Origin: Porphyridium purpureum | Taxonomy: Eukaryota > Rhodophyta > Bangiophyceae > Porphyridiales > Porphyridiaceae | Assembly: GCA_008690995.1 (NCBI GenBank) | Contig: VRMN01000002.1 | Location: 1,674,001-1,738,000, forward strand | Direction: 5' to 3' | DNA: 64,000 nucleotides | Shown here: positions 1-9,613 of the stretch, piece after piece | Position numbering within the stretch: the stretch's first letter is position 1 | Layout: the number at the start of each line of letters is the position of its first letter | The notes under the pieces: model-generated | Seen by the model: only the letters and a program-made list of their open reading frames with translations | Database searches by the model: none | What the model was told of the DNA's origin: nothing | Position numbers and translations under genes: made by a program

Positions 1-33
1 TTTTTTCATCATGATGAACACGTTTCGATACTA

Positions 34-2616
34 TCAGTACATGTGACGACTGTGCAAAATCCATCGCTCTAGGGCATCTGCTCCTAATTCAACGTCTGGA
101 TCGAACCCGTCGCCCAGCCCGCGCGTGGTCCAGTGTGTGCGAATATCCTTGATTAGCTCGTCACTCTCCTTCTGATTGCCTTGATCTGACAGCGCGTGAG
201 CTAAACCTTTCATCAACCAAAGATCCAGGTCTAGGCAATGCTGCAGAGGCGCATCGAACCATTTCTTGTCGCCAAATTTGCACACAATCGCAAGCGCGCC
301 ACGGAAACTGGTCTCTGCTCCAATTGGATCCTTCATCAAAAGACTAACGACTCCAGCCACACCAAGAAGATCCGCATAAATGGGCAGCTCTGAATACTGC
401 ATGCACTTGAGCACTTCGAGCACTTTGCAATTCAATTTGGCGGCCGCCGTGAGCTCGCTACGAGCCAATTTACACGAAATCAGATTGGCCAACGCATTCA
501 CTGCGAGCGTTGTCTTTCCCATTCCATGAGAGTACAGCAGCTTGAGCACGCGCACAGTAATTACATTCGTCTGATCAATATCGCCTTGCATGAGGTGCAA
601 ATTGGCCTTGATGAGCACACAGAGACAAGCATCAATGATTTGCATGTCGTTTTCGAACTCGCGCCTCTCCAAGAAGGGCTCGTAGTAATCCAAAGCGCGC
701 TGCAGGGGCGCCTCGGCGTGTCGAAGCATCAGCAGGTCCATGAAAGCCTCGGCCAAGCCCAACTCAACGCGCGCCACGTGAAGCTCTTGCCGGCGCACAT
801 GGCATACGATGTCTTGCATTGATTTCAGCACGCGCTGGAAGTATTTCAGTCGTGAGCGCGCACCCACGCAAAAGCGCATCACAATAGGTGCCGCGGTCAG
901 TGCCCGGGCATGATCGCATACGCCAGACGTGCGCGTCCGACTGAATAGAGTTTCGTAATTGTGCCGGTCGATGTCGTACGTTTGCATAAGACGCTCGCGC
1001 ACCTTCCCTTGCTTGTACGTTTCCAAAGAATTAAGCCCCTCCAAGCGGCGAATGAAGTGGTCGATGAAACGACGATTGGCCTTTGACAGCACGTCTTCAA
1101 CGTACGCATTGTGCATAAACGAAGAATTCGAAAGGGTCTCCGGAGACAGAAACATTCTTGCAGGCTTTGAGAGCTCGGCACGCTGCGTGCCGTCCAGGCC
1201 GCTGAACAAGCCACATGCGCACAAAAGGTCCAGCTGAAGCAGCGGCTGCAAAACGCGGTAGCACTCCTCGACACCGTCAATATTGCATACTGCTGCTGCC
1301 GCGTGAATATCAAAGCATCGAGGAAAGACACCAAGGCAAATGAACGCGTCCTTCGAACTATCCGGCAGCATTTCATAGACGCTCCGCACGGTGTCAATTT
1401 CTGCATTCGCACCGTCCAGCTCTGAACCAATGACCGCCATGATTGGATCATCCACTTCACCCCGTGAGAGAGACCCCCGTGATGTTTGCCTCTTTTCATG
1501 CTTTTCCTGCTCTGGCTGTGCATGCGACTTTCGACCGAGCTCGCTCAAGCATGGAGACCGCTCGTCCGAGGGAGGCTCCGAGCCCAGGTGCGTACCGGTC
1601 TGATCTGAGGAATCGTCATCGGCCAAATCCTGGGCTGGAATGTAGGAAGTTCCCATGTATCGGAAATCCCCTTGGAGCGCAAATGCGGGATCCTTAAATA
1701 TGTTCGGAGTCTCCAGTCGGGCTAACGCGTCGCCGTCTACATCGATGTTGAATTCTTCGAGATCAAAAGAACTCGAGGCTGAACCGGGCAAAAAGTCCAT
1801 CGAAAATGCGCGCGGTGAAGAGCTCGTCGGATCCCTTGCTTCTCGCAATCCTCCGTTCATTTCTACAGGAGCACTGCTCTCGTGCAAGCCCGACAATGCG
1901 TGGGACGAACGACGCCCGCTGCCGCCTGCTGCGCTCGGCTCAACCACGCCATGCTCAATGTTGCCCAGTCCAAAGTCGTTTTCGGTCGAGCCAAACAATT
2001 CAAGCGAGGTCTGCAGCTGCCGCGCGTATGCATTATCGTCGGACGGTACACCGGCCTCACCATTCGGTGTTTCAGCCACCTGCGGACCCTCTACGAAGCG
2101 CAGCCATGGCGCCCCCTCGACGACGTTGCGAACAAAGCTGTCGTACGGGGCTAGGTTGGGCTGGTATTCGTTCTCATTGCTTGTTTCGTGTGAAAATGAC
2201 TCCATCAGGTTTTCGAGAGCGCCGCCATTCATCTTGGTGGTGTCGCGCTCCTCGCTGGTGACGTGCGACGAGGCGCTGCTGGTTCCGGATGCGTTGGCGT
2301 GAGTGCGCGGTGTTCTGTGCGCTCCCTGCACGTGCGATTGTGTAGAGCTAGAGTTCGCCGCGCGGGCGCCCGAGGAGGACAAGGGGCCGCGCAGATCTGT
2401 TCCGACGCCGAGCTCGGCCAAGCTGGCGGACAAATCGCCGCTTTCATGCGCCTGGAGCAGCGCGCGCTTGCGATGGTACGACTGATTCTGGCGCTGTCGG
2501 CGCTTGAGAATGCTGGACTTGAGCTTGCGCTCTGCCTCTGTGAGCTCGGCGTCCGGCCGGTCGAACACGTACATCTGCGGCCGGCCGGCCTTCCGCTTGG
2601 CCACCTCGTCACCCAT
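34..2616 (-). CDS. Possible transcription regulator: basic region plus STAND-type winged helix and TPR-like helices
   Basis: About 860 residues from the first ATG at 2616; the frame is open a little further upstream but only with a GTG. The N-terminus has an AT-hook-like KAGRP and then a dense basic stretch, KRRQRQNQSYHRKR (about residues 38-51), that resembles a bZIP basic region, but no leucine zipper follows. A long Ser/Gly-rich, low-complexity part runs to about residue 400. Around 430-560 the pattern LGVFPRCFDIHAAAAV, followed by a leucine-rich helix, resembles the winged-helix segment after the NB-ARC domain of STAND ATPases. The last 250 residues are helix pairs like TPR repeats. I see no P-loop, so an active NTPase is not supported. 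The family is not recognised with certainty; DNA binding is inferred from the basic region alone. Confidence 0.6.
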   Translation of the reverse strand: MGDEVAKRKAGRPQMYVFDRPDAELTEAERKLKSSILKRRQRQNQSYHRKRALLQAHESGDLSASLAELGVGTDLRGPLSSSGARAANSSSTQSHVQGAHRTPRTHANASGTSSASSHVTSEERDTTKMNGGALENLMESFSHETSNENEYQPNLAPYDSFVRNVVEGAPWLRFVEGPQVAETPNGEAGVPSDDNAYARQLQTSLELFGSTENDFGLGNIEHGVVEPSAAGGSGRRSSHALSGLHESSAPVEMNGGLREARDPTSSSPRAFSMDFLPGSASSSFDLEEFNIDVDGDALARLETPNIFKDPAFALQGDFRYMGTSYIPAQDLADDDSSDQTGTHLGSEPPSDERSPCLSELGRKSHAQPEQEKHEKRQTSRGSLSRGEVDDPIMAVIGSELDGANAEIDTVRSVYEMLPDSSKDAFICLGVFPRCFDIHAAAAVCNIDGVEECYRVLQPLLQLDLLCACGLFSGLDGTQRAELSKPARMFLSPETLSNSSFMHNAYVEDVLSKANRRFIDHFIRRLEGLNSLETYKQGKVRERLMQTYDIDRHNYETLFSRTRTSGVCDHARALTAAPIVMRFCVGARSRLKYFQRVLKSMQDIVCHVRRQELHVARVELGLAEAFMDLLMLRHAEAPLQRALDYYEPFLERREFENDMQIIDACLCVLIKANLHLMQGDIDQTNVITVRVLKLLYSHGMGKTTLAVNALANLISCKLARSELTAAAKLNCKVLEVLKCMQYSELPIYADLLGVAGVVSLLMKDPIGAETSFRGALAIVCKFGDKKWFDAPLQHCLDLDLWLMKGLAHALSDQGNQKESDELIKDIRTHWTTRGLGDGFDPDVELGADALERWILHSRHMY

Positions 2617-3077
2617 GCGCGGTGACGCGTCCGCTCCCCGCTCCCCACTCCCCACACGCCCGCGTTCCCCCTGCCGCCTCCCTCGTTCCGGGACTCAACC
2701 CGGTCGTCACACCGCTGTCCCTCCTTCACGCACGTACATCAACATCTGCACACATGCACGTGCATCCTTATCGCTCTTCCGCCCCCGTACTGCACACGTT
2801 CCTCCCCACTGGACATACAAACACACACCTCACCTGAACGACCTGCACCGACTGACCCACTAGAACCCAGGACCAAAAACCTACCAAACCAAAACGCCAA
2901 AAAAAAAACCCCCCAGCAAGGCGCTCCGACTCGCGTTCGCACACGCGCGTTTTGTTTTGTCGGCGGTGTTGGCGCGTGCTCGGTTCGCGCGTGAGCTTGA
3001 TCGGCGCGGGAAGAAGCACGTGCGACTGTGAGCGCGGCGGCGCCTGTCAGAATCCTCCGAACGCGCGAAACGCACAG

Positions 3078-3098
3078 CGCATAACGCATAACGCATAA
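3078..3098. repeat. Tandem repeat CGCATAA x3
   Basis: Three perfect head-to-tail copies of CGCATAA lie about 30 bp from the GTACAGTG pair, within the putative promoter of the first gene. Function unknown. Confidence 0.8.
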
Positions 3099-3129
3099 CG
3101 CTCGCGCGGAAAAGCAAGGGCGCATTCAG

Positions 3130-3146
3130 GTACAGTGGGTACAGTG
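3130..3146 (-). promoter_or_regulatory. Two tandem GTACAGTG elements
   Basis: GTACAGTG occurs at 3130-3137 and 3139-3146, separated by one base. The same 8-mer (CACTGTAC on the other strand) recurs in other gaps of this window. If it belongs to the first gene the distance to its ATG is about 510 bp, longer than at most other genes, so a long leader or a leader intron is possible. Confidence 0.45.
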
Positions 3147-3317
3147 CGTTGTGCCATTGACGCACGGACCGGAGCACGCACAGCGGGACGGGATGGAATC
3201 GAGTGGCGGGGCGAGTTTTGGAGCTGGATGGTGGGTGTGTGTCGATGGATGCATGGATAGATAGAGTGGGTTCGGAGCAACGGAGCAACGGATCGCCATG
3301 TAAGAGGTTGGGGGCTT

Positions 3318-5108
3318 TTAATCGTTCCGAGCGCTCTTTCGGCGCGATGCGGTCGCGGGGCCGGGCTCGGCAGCAGCGATAAATGTCGAGAACAGGTCGA
3401 GCGGCTTGGCTGGTTTGGACCGCTTGCCTGTGCGGGAGATGGGCGTGCTTGGCTCGCTCTTCGCCGCGCCTTCGATGGCGACGACGACGGGCTCCAGCTG
3501 GTCGACGTCGTCCTCGACCCCGTCACTGTATTCACCGCTACTGGAGTTGTAGTCCCTCTCGTCGTACGATATCCGTGCATCTCTACCACCACTCGTATTG
3601 CGCCGACGCCCTGCCTTTTCCCCAGATGAGGGACGCTCGCCTCGGTTGCCCTTCGCCTTGTTGCCAGCAGTCGCCGTCTCAAACCACGCAGCAAGAAAGG
3701 ATGTCTTGCTACGCGCCTTCAATTTCTTGTTCGCGCGTGACTTGCGTGAGCCTCTGCGGTCCTTCTCATCATCACCACTGGCCCGCTTACTGCCGCTACC
3801 GCCCAAGCAGCCAAACAGAGCAAAGTTCAAAACCCAGCGCGTCACGCGGTATACCGTAATCAGGAGCACAGTGAACGTCCGGATCACAATATGCCGAGCA
3901 GACGCCAGGCGTACGGAGAGGTTCAAGTTCCAATTGGTAACAATCCGGAGCTCGCCGCCGAACAGCAGCAGCTTGAACCGCGCGAAAATTTCGTCCGTGC
4001 TGACACCTACACGCGCCAGGCGTTCCTGCGTGGTCATCCAAAAGACCGAGCAGTACCACAGGTAGGCAGAGCTCAGCATCGCTGGTACCAGATCCAGTAC
4101 GAATGGGCGCCATGTGAACACAAAGAAATGAAGCCCAATCGCGCAAGCACTGCAAAGTTGAGCAAGGTCGAGAACAGTTCGTCGGAGGACGCACTGGATT
4201 GCTAGCATGCTGCAATGAACGAGAAAAAAACCGGCCAGGCACAGCATCAACGGTGCGAACCACCGATGCTGATACACGTCGAGCAGAAACAAAGGGTCAC
4301 GACCCATCATCACACAGCACACAAAGCCAAGCGCGGACAGCGCCAAAAAGTAGGCGCTCGTGAAAGCTATGTAGTGAGACACCGTCAGGGACACAATGTT
4401 ATGGTAAAGATGAAACAAAATGGAAGCAATGGTCAAGCTTGGAACGAGCATCAACGCATACGATAGAACGCCAAACAGAAACGGAGAGTGTGTGACGTGC
4501 AAGTGAATTGCCCGGTCGATCTCGTGCGCGACATTCCGCACCATGACCGCGTTCGTGCTCGCAACCACCGAAATTAACTCGAAGAAGGGAATCAGCGCCT
4601 CGGCGGACTTTTTCATAGAGCCTTGCATGGTGGGCGAGTAATCCTTCATCGTATTCGAGACGTAGTAATCGACGCCATGGTCCTTGAGTTCTTCACGCAG
4701 GCTCGACTCTTCCACCAGCAGCTGTTGACGCTTAGCTATTAATTGATCGAGCTGCTTCTGCAGGAGCGCCTGCGTCGTCTCCAGGTCTGTCACCTGCAGG
4801 CCCAGTTTGAAAAGCGTGGCGTTGCGCACCTGGTCCAGTTCTGCGCTGATGTGCTTGAGCTCTGCTGCGTCCAGGGCGGTTTGCGAACGATCCATCGCAG
4901 ACTGGCCTGAGCTTTTGGACTTGAGCGTGGTTGTCAAATAGTTCACGTACGCTTCCAGCTCGAGTTTCTTGGCCATTTTGGCGGACACGCTGTTCTCCAG
5001 CTCAATCAATTGCGTCGGTAGATCGTTTGGGTCAATCCCAAATCCCTCGGCGCAGGAAATCAGCGCTGGGACAAAACATAGGACAAGCCATGCGGCCCGG
5101 GGCCGCAT
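3318..5108 (-). CDS. Secretory-pathway multipass membrane protein with coiled coil, function unknown
   Basis: The frame stays open to 5357, but I place the start at the ATG at 5108 (596 residues). It begins MRPRAAWLVLCFVPALISC, a good signal peptide, and the three CACTGTAC-type elements at 5228-5273 lie just upstream of it. After the signal come long amphipathic helices, a likely coiled coil at about 30-150, then about five hydrophobic segments between 208 and 360. A shorter hydrophobic stretch lies near 400-425, and the tail from about 430 is basic and Ser-rich and probably cytosolic. The coiled-coil-then-membrane layout resembles TMEM120-type proteins, but I cannot match specific motifs, so no function is assigned. 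Confidence 0.75.
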   Translation of the reverse strand: MRPRAAWLVLCFVPALISCAEGFGIDPNDLPTQLIELENSVSAKMAKKLELEAYVNYLTTTLKSKSSGQSAMDRSQTALDAAELKHISAELDQVRNATLFKLGLQVTDLETTQALLQKQLDQLIAKRQQLLVEESSLREELKDHGVDYYVSNTMKDYSPTMQGSMKKSAEALIPFFELISVVASTNAVMVRNVAHEIDRAIHLHVTHSPFLFGVLSYALMLVPSLTIASILFHLYHNIVSLTVSHYIAFTSAYFLALSALGFVCCVMMGRDPLFLLDVYQHRWFAPLMLCLAGFFLVHCSMLAIQCVLRRTVLDLAQLCSACAIGLHFFVFTWRPFVLDLVPAMLSSAYLWYCSVFWMTTQERLARVGVSTDEIFARFKLLLFGGELRIVTNWNLNLSVRLASARHIVIRTFTVLLITVYRVTRWVLNFALFGCLGGSGSKRASGDDEKDRRGSRKSRANKKLKARSKTSFLAAWFETATAGNKAKGNRGERPSSGEKAGRRRNTSGGRDARISYDERDYNSSSGEYSDGVEDDVDQLEPVVVAIEGAAKSEPSTPISRTGKRSKPAKPLDLFSTFIAAAEPGPATASRRKSARND

Positions 5109-5227
5109 GCTTGGAACACCAGCCGCCAAAAGCACCACCCTATCTGGCTTCCGACACGTTCTGAGCGTCGCACCGCACTCGCCTGCGCTCGGCACCCACG
5201 CGCGACACCTCATGCGAGGTACACCGT

Positions 5228-5273
5228 CACTGTACTTCTGGCGTTCAACTGTACTTGTATCCGAACACTGTAC
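5228..5273. promoter_or_regulatory. Cluster of three CACTGTAC-type elements
   Basis: CACTGTAC at 5228-5235, AACTGTAC at 5247-5254 and CACTGTAC at 5266-5273 are spaced 19 bp start to start. They sit between two divergent genes, about 120-165 bp from the ATG of the membrane protein (minus) and 410 bp from that of SRP9 (plus). The regular spacing suggests sites read from one face of DNA about every two helical turns. Confidence 0.5.
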
Positions 5274-5682
5274 TCCCTCGGTCAACTTGCGGCGGTCAGA
5301 GCGATTGCTGCGACGAAGGACCGGAGCGCGCAAGCACGGGGTAGCGCGCGGGGACAAAGATTAACGACAGTGTTTGTCCGCCTCTTCGCACGGTTGGAAC
5401 GAAGAGCTTGATGTTCGTTCGCCGGCGTCCGCAGTGCCTGTTCCAGCGTCTTTGTTTATTGCCTCGATTGAGGTGGAAGTAGGGTGGTGCGCTTGGGTTC
5501 GACGGAGATCCGCTGACAAGCACGTTTAGCTCTTTCGTTGATCTATGTGAAAGGTTCATTGGTACGCCCGAAAGGTTGGTCAGTCGTTGTCAGAAACTTT
5601 GGCGCGGAGCACGTGGGTGTGTGGTGGTGGGGTAAACTCGAGAACGCATCTCCAGCGGCTTACGTTGCGAACAGGGCGTAAG

Positions 5683-5931
5683 ATGGTAGAGGTCAAAAAT
5701 TGGGACGAGTTTTTCGAACAGACCAAAGAACTGATGCGGCAAAACCCCAGCAGAACTAGATATAGCATCAAGTATAAGACCAAGCCAGGGGCTGCGCTTG
5801 TGATCAAGATCACAGATAACTCGACGGTGCTCAAGTTCACCACGTCAGAGAGATCCGATTTGAAACGAATAGAAGAATTGACAGGCTGGATGCTTGCGGC
5901 GATGACTGAGCAGGAGCAGCCCCACGCGTAA
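5683..5931 (+). CDS. SRP9: Signal recognition particle 9 kDa protein
   Basis: 82 residues from the first ATG in frame. The whole chain follows SRP9: an N-terminal helix with VKNWDEFFEQTKELMRQNP, a strand with TRYSIKYKTKPG, then ALVIKITDNSTVLKFTT and a C-terminal helix DLKRIEELTGWMLAAM. Human SRP9 has the same length and the same order WEEF / YRH / VKVTDD / KIE. With SRP14 the protein binds the Alu domain of SRP RNA and slows elongation during ER targeting in the cytosol. No SRP14 gene is in the window. It is divergent from the membrane-protein gene and shares the 5.2-5.3 kb CACTGTAC cluster. Confidence 0.9.
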   Translation: MVEVKNWDEFFEQTKELMRQNPSRTRYSIKYKTKPGAALVIKITDNSTVLKFTTSERSDLKRIEELTGWMLAAMTEQEQPHA

Positions 5932-6210
5932 TCCGTGCGTCATCTGTCTGTGAGGCAGACTTGGGTAGATGCATGTACAGAATTCTTTCTTCCCTGCGTA
6001 GAAAAAAGAAAAAGAAGGGTGCGAAATCATACTTCTGAGGACTTCAAAAGCACGTGATCATTGAGAGGCACTCTTTTCTCGCCTAACAAAATCATAGACT
6101 CGCCGTGCACTGCGCAGTTGTGAGCTCACAATGATTTAGTGGATTAGCCTACTCGGACTGTTCTCAGTAACTCGCTCTTCATCGAGCTTCAGCAAAGGCG
6201 GACTGGCGGG

Positions 6211-7371
6211 CTATGGCGGCGGGCTCGTCGGCTTTGGCGGGGGCAACAACGACGCGGCTGCAGCGCCACTGTGCGAGTCTTCACTCGACATGTTCTTTGT
6301 ACGGTCATAAATCTTCCGTGCCTCCTCTGCCATGACTTCGTGGCCACTTGAGCGTAACGTAAATTTCGACTTGGACTCTGCACCCGGTGATATGATTGTC
6401 ACGTCTGCCAGGTCGTGAAGATCGTCTTCCTCCTCGTCTTCCAAGTGGAACAAGTTTTGAAGGCGCTGGTACTCAGATTCTGCGCCGTTTGCTTCGGCCT
6501 CGCCAACATCGGCCGCGTGCTTCTCCGGACTAGATGGCTGTACTTTGCTGCGCTCCTCCTCCACCTGCAAGGCCTTCTGCCTCATCTCTTGCAATTTCTG
6601 GCTCTGTTTCTGCGCCCGATACTGGTCCCGCACCGTGCTGCGCATCTCGACAGCCTCGGGAACGCGCGCCCGGATCTCCCGGACAAATCGTCTGTAGTAT
6701 TCGACAAAAGTCCAGTAGTCAACCTTGCAGCCCGTCGCGCGCCGAAATTCGACGCGGCACTGTCCAATAACCTCCAGAATACGAATCTCTCCCATGTGCC
6801 AGCCCCTCTTTAGCTTTGTCGAGTACCATAATGTATTCTTTTGGCGCTGGAACGTCGTTGTGTCTTGCGCGAGGAGTGTTTCCTCTACTTCAAACATGAT
6901 TTCCTCGTACTTGAGCTTGCTTTGGAAACTCGTCTTCTCCGCTGTGGCCGCAGACAGATGCCTGAAAACGTCAATGCGGTTTTTGCGCTGCGCACTCATC
7001 GACCTGAACATGGCGCCTTCGTTTGGATCCATCGTATGGCTCAAGCCGCCCTTCTCCGTCGAAATGTACGAGGTGGAGCGCTCTATTTTTTTAAACGACG
7101 GCGCGCGCTCCAACTTTGTACTGGATGAGGTGCGCGGCATGCTTACATTTTTCGACGAGGAGGATCTGCGCATCGGCCCCGTCGACTCTGTGCGTGGCCC
7201 GACGTCGCTGACCGATGCGCCCTGCTGTCCACGGCTAAACCGGTTCATGGACGGTACGCGCGGCAGCATGCCGCTCCCTTTTTGGTCCAGCCCTCCACTT
7301 GAATCCCCCGCCTCCTCACCAAGCTCCTTGCTACTCATGTCCCTTTTAAAGGACATCCTCTTCCCAAACAT
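6211..7371 (-). CDS. Ser-rich protein of unknown function
   Basis: 386 residues from the first ATG at 7371. The N-terminal third is rich in Ser, Arg and Pro (clusters such as RRSSSSK and PRTSSSTK), typical of a disordered phosphorylated region. The middle (about 110-240) is more regular, with KLKYEEIMFEVEETLLAQ and a run WTFVEYYRRFVREIRARVP that should form helices. It is followed by a charged coiled-coil-like stretch, an acidic patch EDEEEDD and a Pro-rich end. I recognise no domain. No signal peptide or membrane segment is seen, so it is probably cytosolic or nuclear. It converges with SRP9, leaving about 280 bp between stop codons. Confidence 0.65.
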   Translation of the reverse strand: MFGKRMSFKRDMSSKELGEEAGDSSGGLDQKGSGMLPRVPSMNRFSRGQQGASVSDVGPRTESTGPMRRSSSSKNVSMPRTSSSTKLERAPSFKKIERSTSYISTEKGGLSHTMDPNEGAMFRSMSAQRKNRIDVFRHLSAATAEKTSFQSKLKYEEIMFEVEETLLAQDTTTFQRQKNTLWYSTKLKRGWHMGEIRILEVIGQCRVEFRRATGCKVDYWTFVEYYRRFVREIRARVPEAVEMRSTVRDQYRAQKQSQKLQEMRQKALQVEEERSKVQPSSPEKHAADVGEAEANGAESEYQRLQNLFHLEDEEEDDLHDLADVTIISPGAESKSKFTLRSSGHEVMAEEARKIYDRTKNMSSEDSHSGAAAASLLPPPKPTSPPP

Positions 7372-7439
7372 CCTGCCGACACTAAAAAATCCCACCGCGT
7401 GCGCGTCCGTCTCCCCAACCTTCAACTAACGCTAGCTCC

Positions 7440-7486
7440 ACGACCACCACCACCACGACCACCACCACCACGACCACCACCACCAA
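7440..7486. repeat. Microsatellite (ACC)n with ACG interruptions
   Basis: An ACC-rich run just upstream of the Ser-rich gene (on its 5' side), interrupted by ACG triplets. Probably non-coding low complexity. Confidence 0.85.
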
Positions 7487-7585
7487 CGCCCATTCACTTG
7501 CAAAAAAAAAGCGCTCTCTTGCTTCTTCCACACTACTGCAAGTCTACCTTTCTATTTCCCCCACCGTCCCTTTTGCGTGTGTGTC

Positions 7586-7599
7586 ACTCTCTCTCTCTG

Positions 7600-7631
<32 letters not shown>

Positions 7632-7650
7632 TCGCTCTCTCTCTCTCTCC
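7586..7650. repeat. (CT)n microsatellite
   Basis: A pyrimidine run of about 65 bp, mostly CT dinucleotides with a TTCG interruption, in the divergent gap between the Ser-rich gene and the K+ channel gene. Such tracts often lie in promoters but no role can be read here. Confidence 0.85.
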
Positions 7651-8092
7651 CCCTTGTTCCCTGCTGACACTGCGGTTCCACATGCGCTTGTCTCCCAATA
7701 GCCACGCTCATAAGGGCTACGGTCAAGGTGCTCATGTTCATATCAAAACACCCGCATTCGATGATAAACACGCATACACTCAGTCGCTCCTTGCCACCCT
7801 CTCTCAAACAGCGGGTACGTCCGTGTAAAGCACTCAGCGAGGCGAGCCGGGCAGTAGCAAAGCGCTGACATACAACACACGCGCGCCAATCATCGTGAGC
7901 GCGGCCCGGTGCGGCGCGCCCGTCGTAGACTGGCACTCGCTCAACACTCGGTGCGAGTGTACCGCCTAGTTCGCCGTCCGCTGCACGCGTCGCTTGGTTC
8001 GCACGTCGCGCGTACCGCCTCTGCCACAATTCAGCCGCTCCGGAGCTTGCGCTTGTGACGTTTGCAGCTCGCGCAAGAGGTCCACGAGCTTG

Positions 8093-9190
8093 ATGGCTTT
8101 TGTGAACCTGTTTGCAGCTCCGAAGATTGACGCGACTCGCGCGCTGCTGGTATGTGCGTGGCCTGCGTCGAACAGAATGCCGCTGCAGCGTGATAGCGGG
8201 GCGGCGCTCGCCGGAACCCAGCAAGCGAAGAGCCTTTTGTATTCACGCCGCTCCCGTGTGCCGCGGGGAGCGCGCGATGCGCGGTTGCGCGTGGAAGCTT
8301 CAAGTCAGAATAATGGCGTGCCCTCGACTGACATCGGCGAGAAAGTCAAGCGTGCACTATGGAAAAATCCCCTGGTGGTGCTTTCGCTGATGCATCTGGT
8401 TTCAGGGGTTGTTGTGTTCAAGGTGCTCGAAGGGGCGCATTGGACATGGCTCGACGCCGTGTACTTTAGCATGACGCTGATCACGACGGTCGGATACGGA
8501 GACTTGACGCCGTCTAGCTCGGGCACCAAATTGTACGCAATTGTCTTCATTCTGGTGTCGGTCTTTCTCGTATCTTCCGTGCTGAATGGCTTCGTTACGA
8601 AACTATTGGACTCACAAGAGAAGCTCTTTGCGCGCGTGATGGCAAAGAATCCGTCGGGCGATGACATTGAAAGCTTGAACGTCCCGGTACTCGCAGCTCG
8701 TCGCGACCTCATTTCAAATGTGGTGATATTTTCATTGTTTCTTGCAGCATCAACTGCATTTTTTATGGCCTCTGAAGGCTTCAGCGTCTTGAATGCCATC
8801 TACTTTGTGATTGTAACTCTTACCACAGTGGGATTGGGCGACATCACGCCAAAACACCGGAGCGGAAAGGCGTTCGCCATCATTTTTCTGTTGGTGGGCA
8901 CGGTGCTTCTTGCACGGCTCGTCGGGTCAGCAGGTGAATTTATTTCGTCCAAGCGACACGCGCAAAGAATGCGCGACCAGCTGACCAGCAGGATGTCTGC
9001 CGCCGAAGTAGATGCAATGGACTCTGACGGTGACGGGCAGATCTCAAGGAATGAGTACTTGATTACGATGCTGCGGAAGAACGAGCTAGTCAGCGAAAGT
9101 GACATCAAGAGCATACTCGATCGCTTTGATGAGCTGGATCAAGATGGCAATGGTTTCTTGAGCCACAAAGAACTTGGTCTTTCAAAATGA
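8093..9190 (+). CDS. Two-pore K+ channel with EF hands, probably plastid-located (TPK-like)
   Basis: 365 residues from the first ATG, which gives MAFVNLF, a start typical of red algal plastid presequences. Two pore modules are clear: selectivity filter TTVGYGD near residue 131-137 and TTVGLGD near 244-250, each flanked by hydrophobic helices. The C-terminus has two canonical EF-hand loops, DSDGDGQISRNE and DQDGNGFLSHKE. This is the layout of plant TPK/KCO channels, which conduct K+ in vacuole or thylakoid membranes and are gated by Ca2+. A presequence of about 70 residues, rich in Arg/Ala/Ser, precedes the first helix, so a plastid membrane is likelier than the vacuole. The second filter has L where the first has Y, a change seen in some K+ channels. 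A mitochondrial site cannot be excluded. Confidence 0.88.
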   Translation: MAFVNLFAAPKIDATRALLVCAWPASNRMPLQRDSGAALAGTQQAKSLLYSRRSRVPRGARDARLRVEASSQNNGVPSTDIGEKVKRALWKNPLVVLSLMHLVSGVVVFKVLEGAHWTWLDAVYFSMTLITTVGYGDLTPSSSGTKLYAIVFILVSVFLVSSVLNGFVTKLLDSQEKLFARVMAKNPSGDDIESLNVPVLAARRDLISNVVIFSLFLAASTAFFMASEGFSVLNAIYFVIVTLTTVGLGDITPKHRSGKAFAIIFLLVGTVLLARLVGSAGEFISSKRHAQRMRDQLTSRMSAAEVDAMDSDGDGQISRNEYLITMLRKNELVSESDIKSILDRFDELDQDGNGFLSHKELGLSK

Positions 9191-9613
9191 TGAAGGGTAG
9201 TCGTAAATGACACATTTAAGTTGCCGCTGAGCTTCCTTGGGGCCGAACGTGAGCGTTGTGAGCAAGGCTAGTACGGTTTACTGCGTTCCGCCACGTCGGC
9301 GAGCTCGCTCCCTATCGACCGCGCATCCGCCGTCGCAGTGTATGCGACCACCAGCACGCGCATGTGAATTTCGCATGCGATGCTCTAGACCTCGACGCAG
9401 AATGCGTGATGTCGATGTCATGAAGGGCACCCATGGATGTCGTGGTGTCTTGCAGATGTGCTTCACCCATGGCGGCCTCGCGTTTGAATATTCCGCACAT
9501 TGAACCACTCTAGAAACATACGCATAAAAATAGAAGGTTTAAGACCGGGTGGTGCAAGAGAAGGTTTGAGCTGGGGGGTTACAGAGGAATGAACGCGAGA
9601 AGACGCGAATACG

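Larger units (their letters stand above)
2617..3317. other. Upstream region of the first gene, no CDS seen
   Basis: This 700-bp gap lies 5' of the gene ending at 34 and 3' of the gene ending at 3318. It holds short low-complexity runs, a three-copy 7-bp repeat and two tandem GTACAGTG elements, but no reading frame that looks like protein. It probably contains the promoter and 5' leader of the first gene. Confidence 0.6.

Noticed and set aside
1655-2302. 215-residue frame on the plus strand
   Set aside because: It lies opposite the low-complexity part of the first gene; Ser/Pro/Arg-rich composition is what the antisense of such DNA gives.
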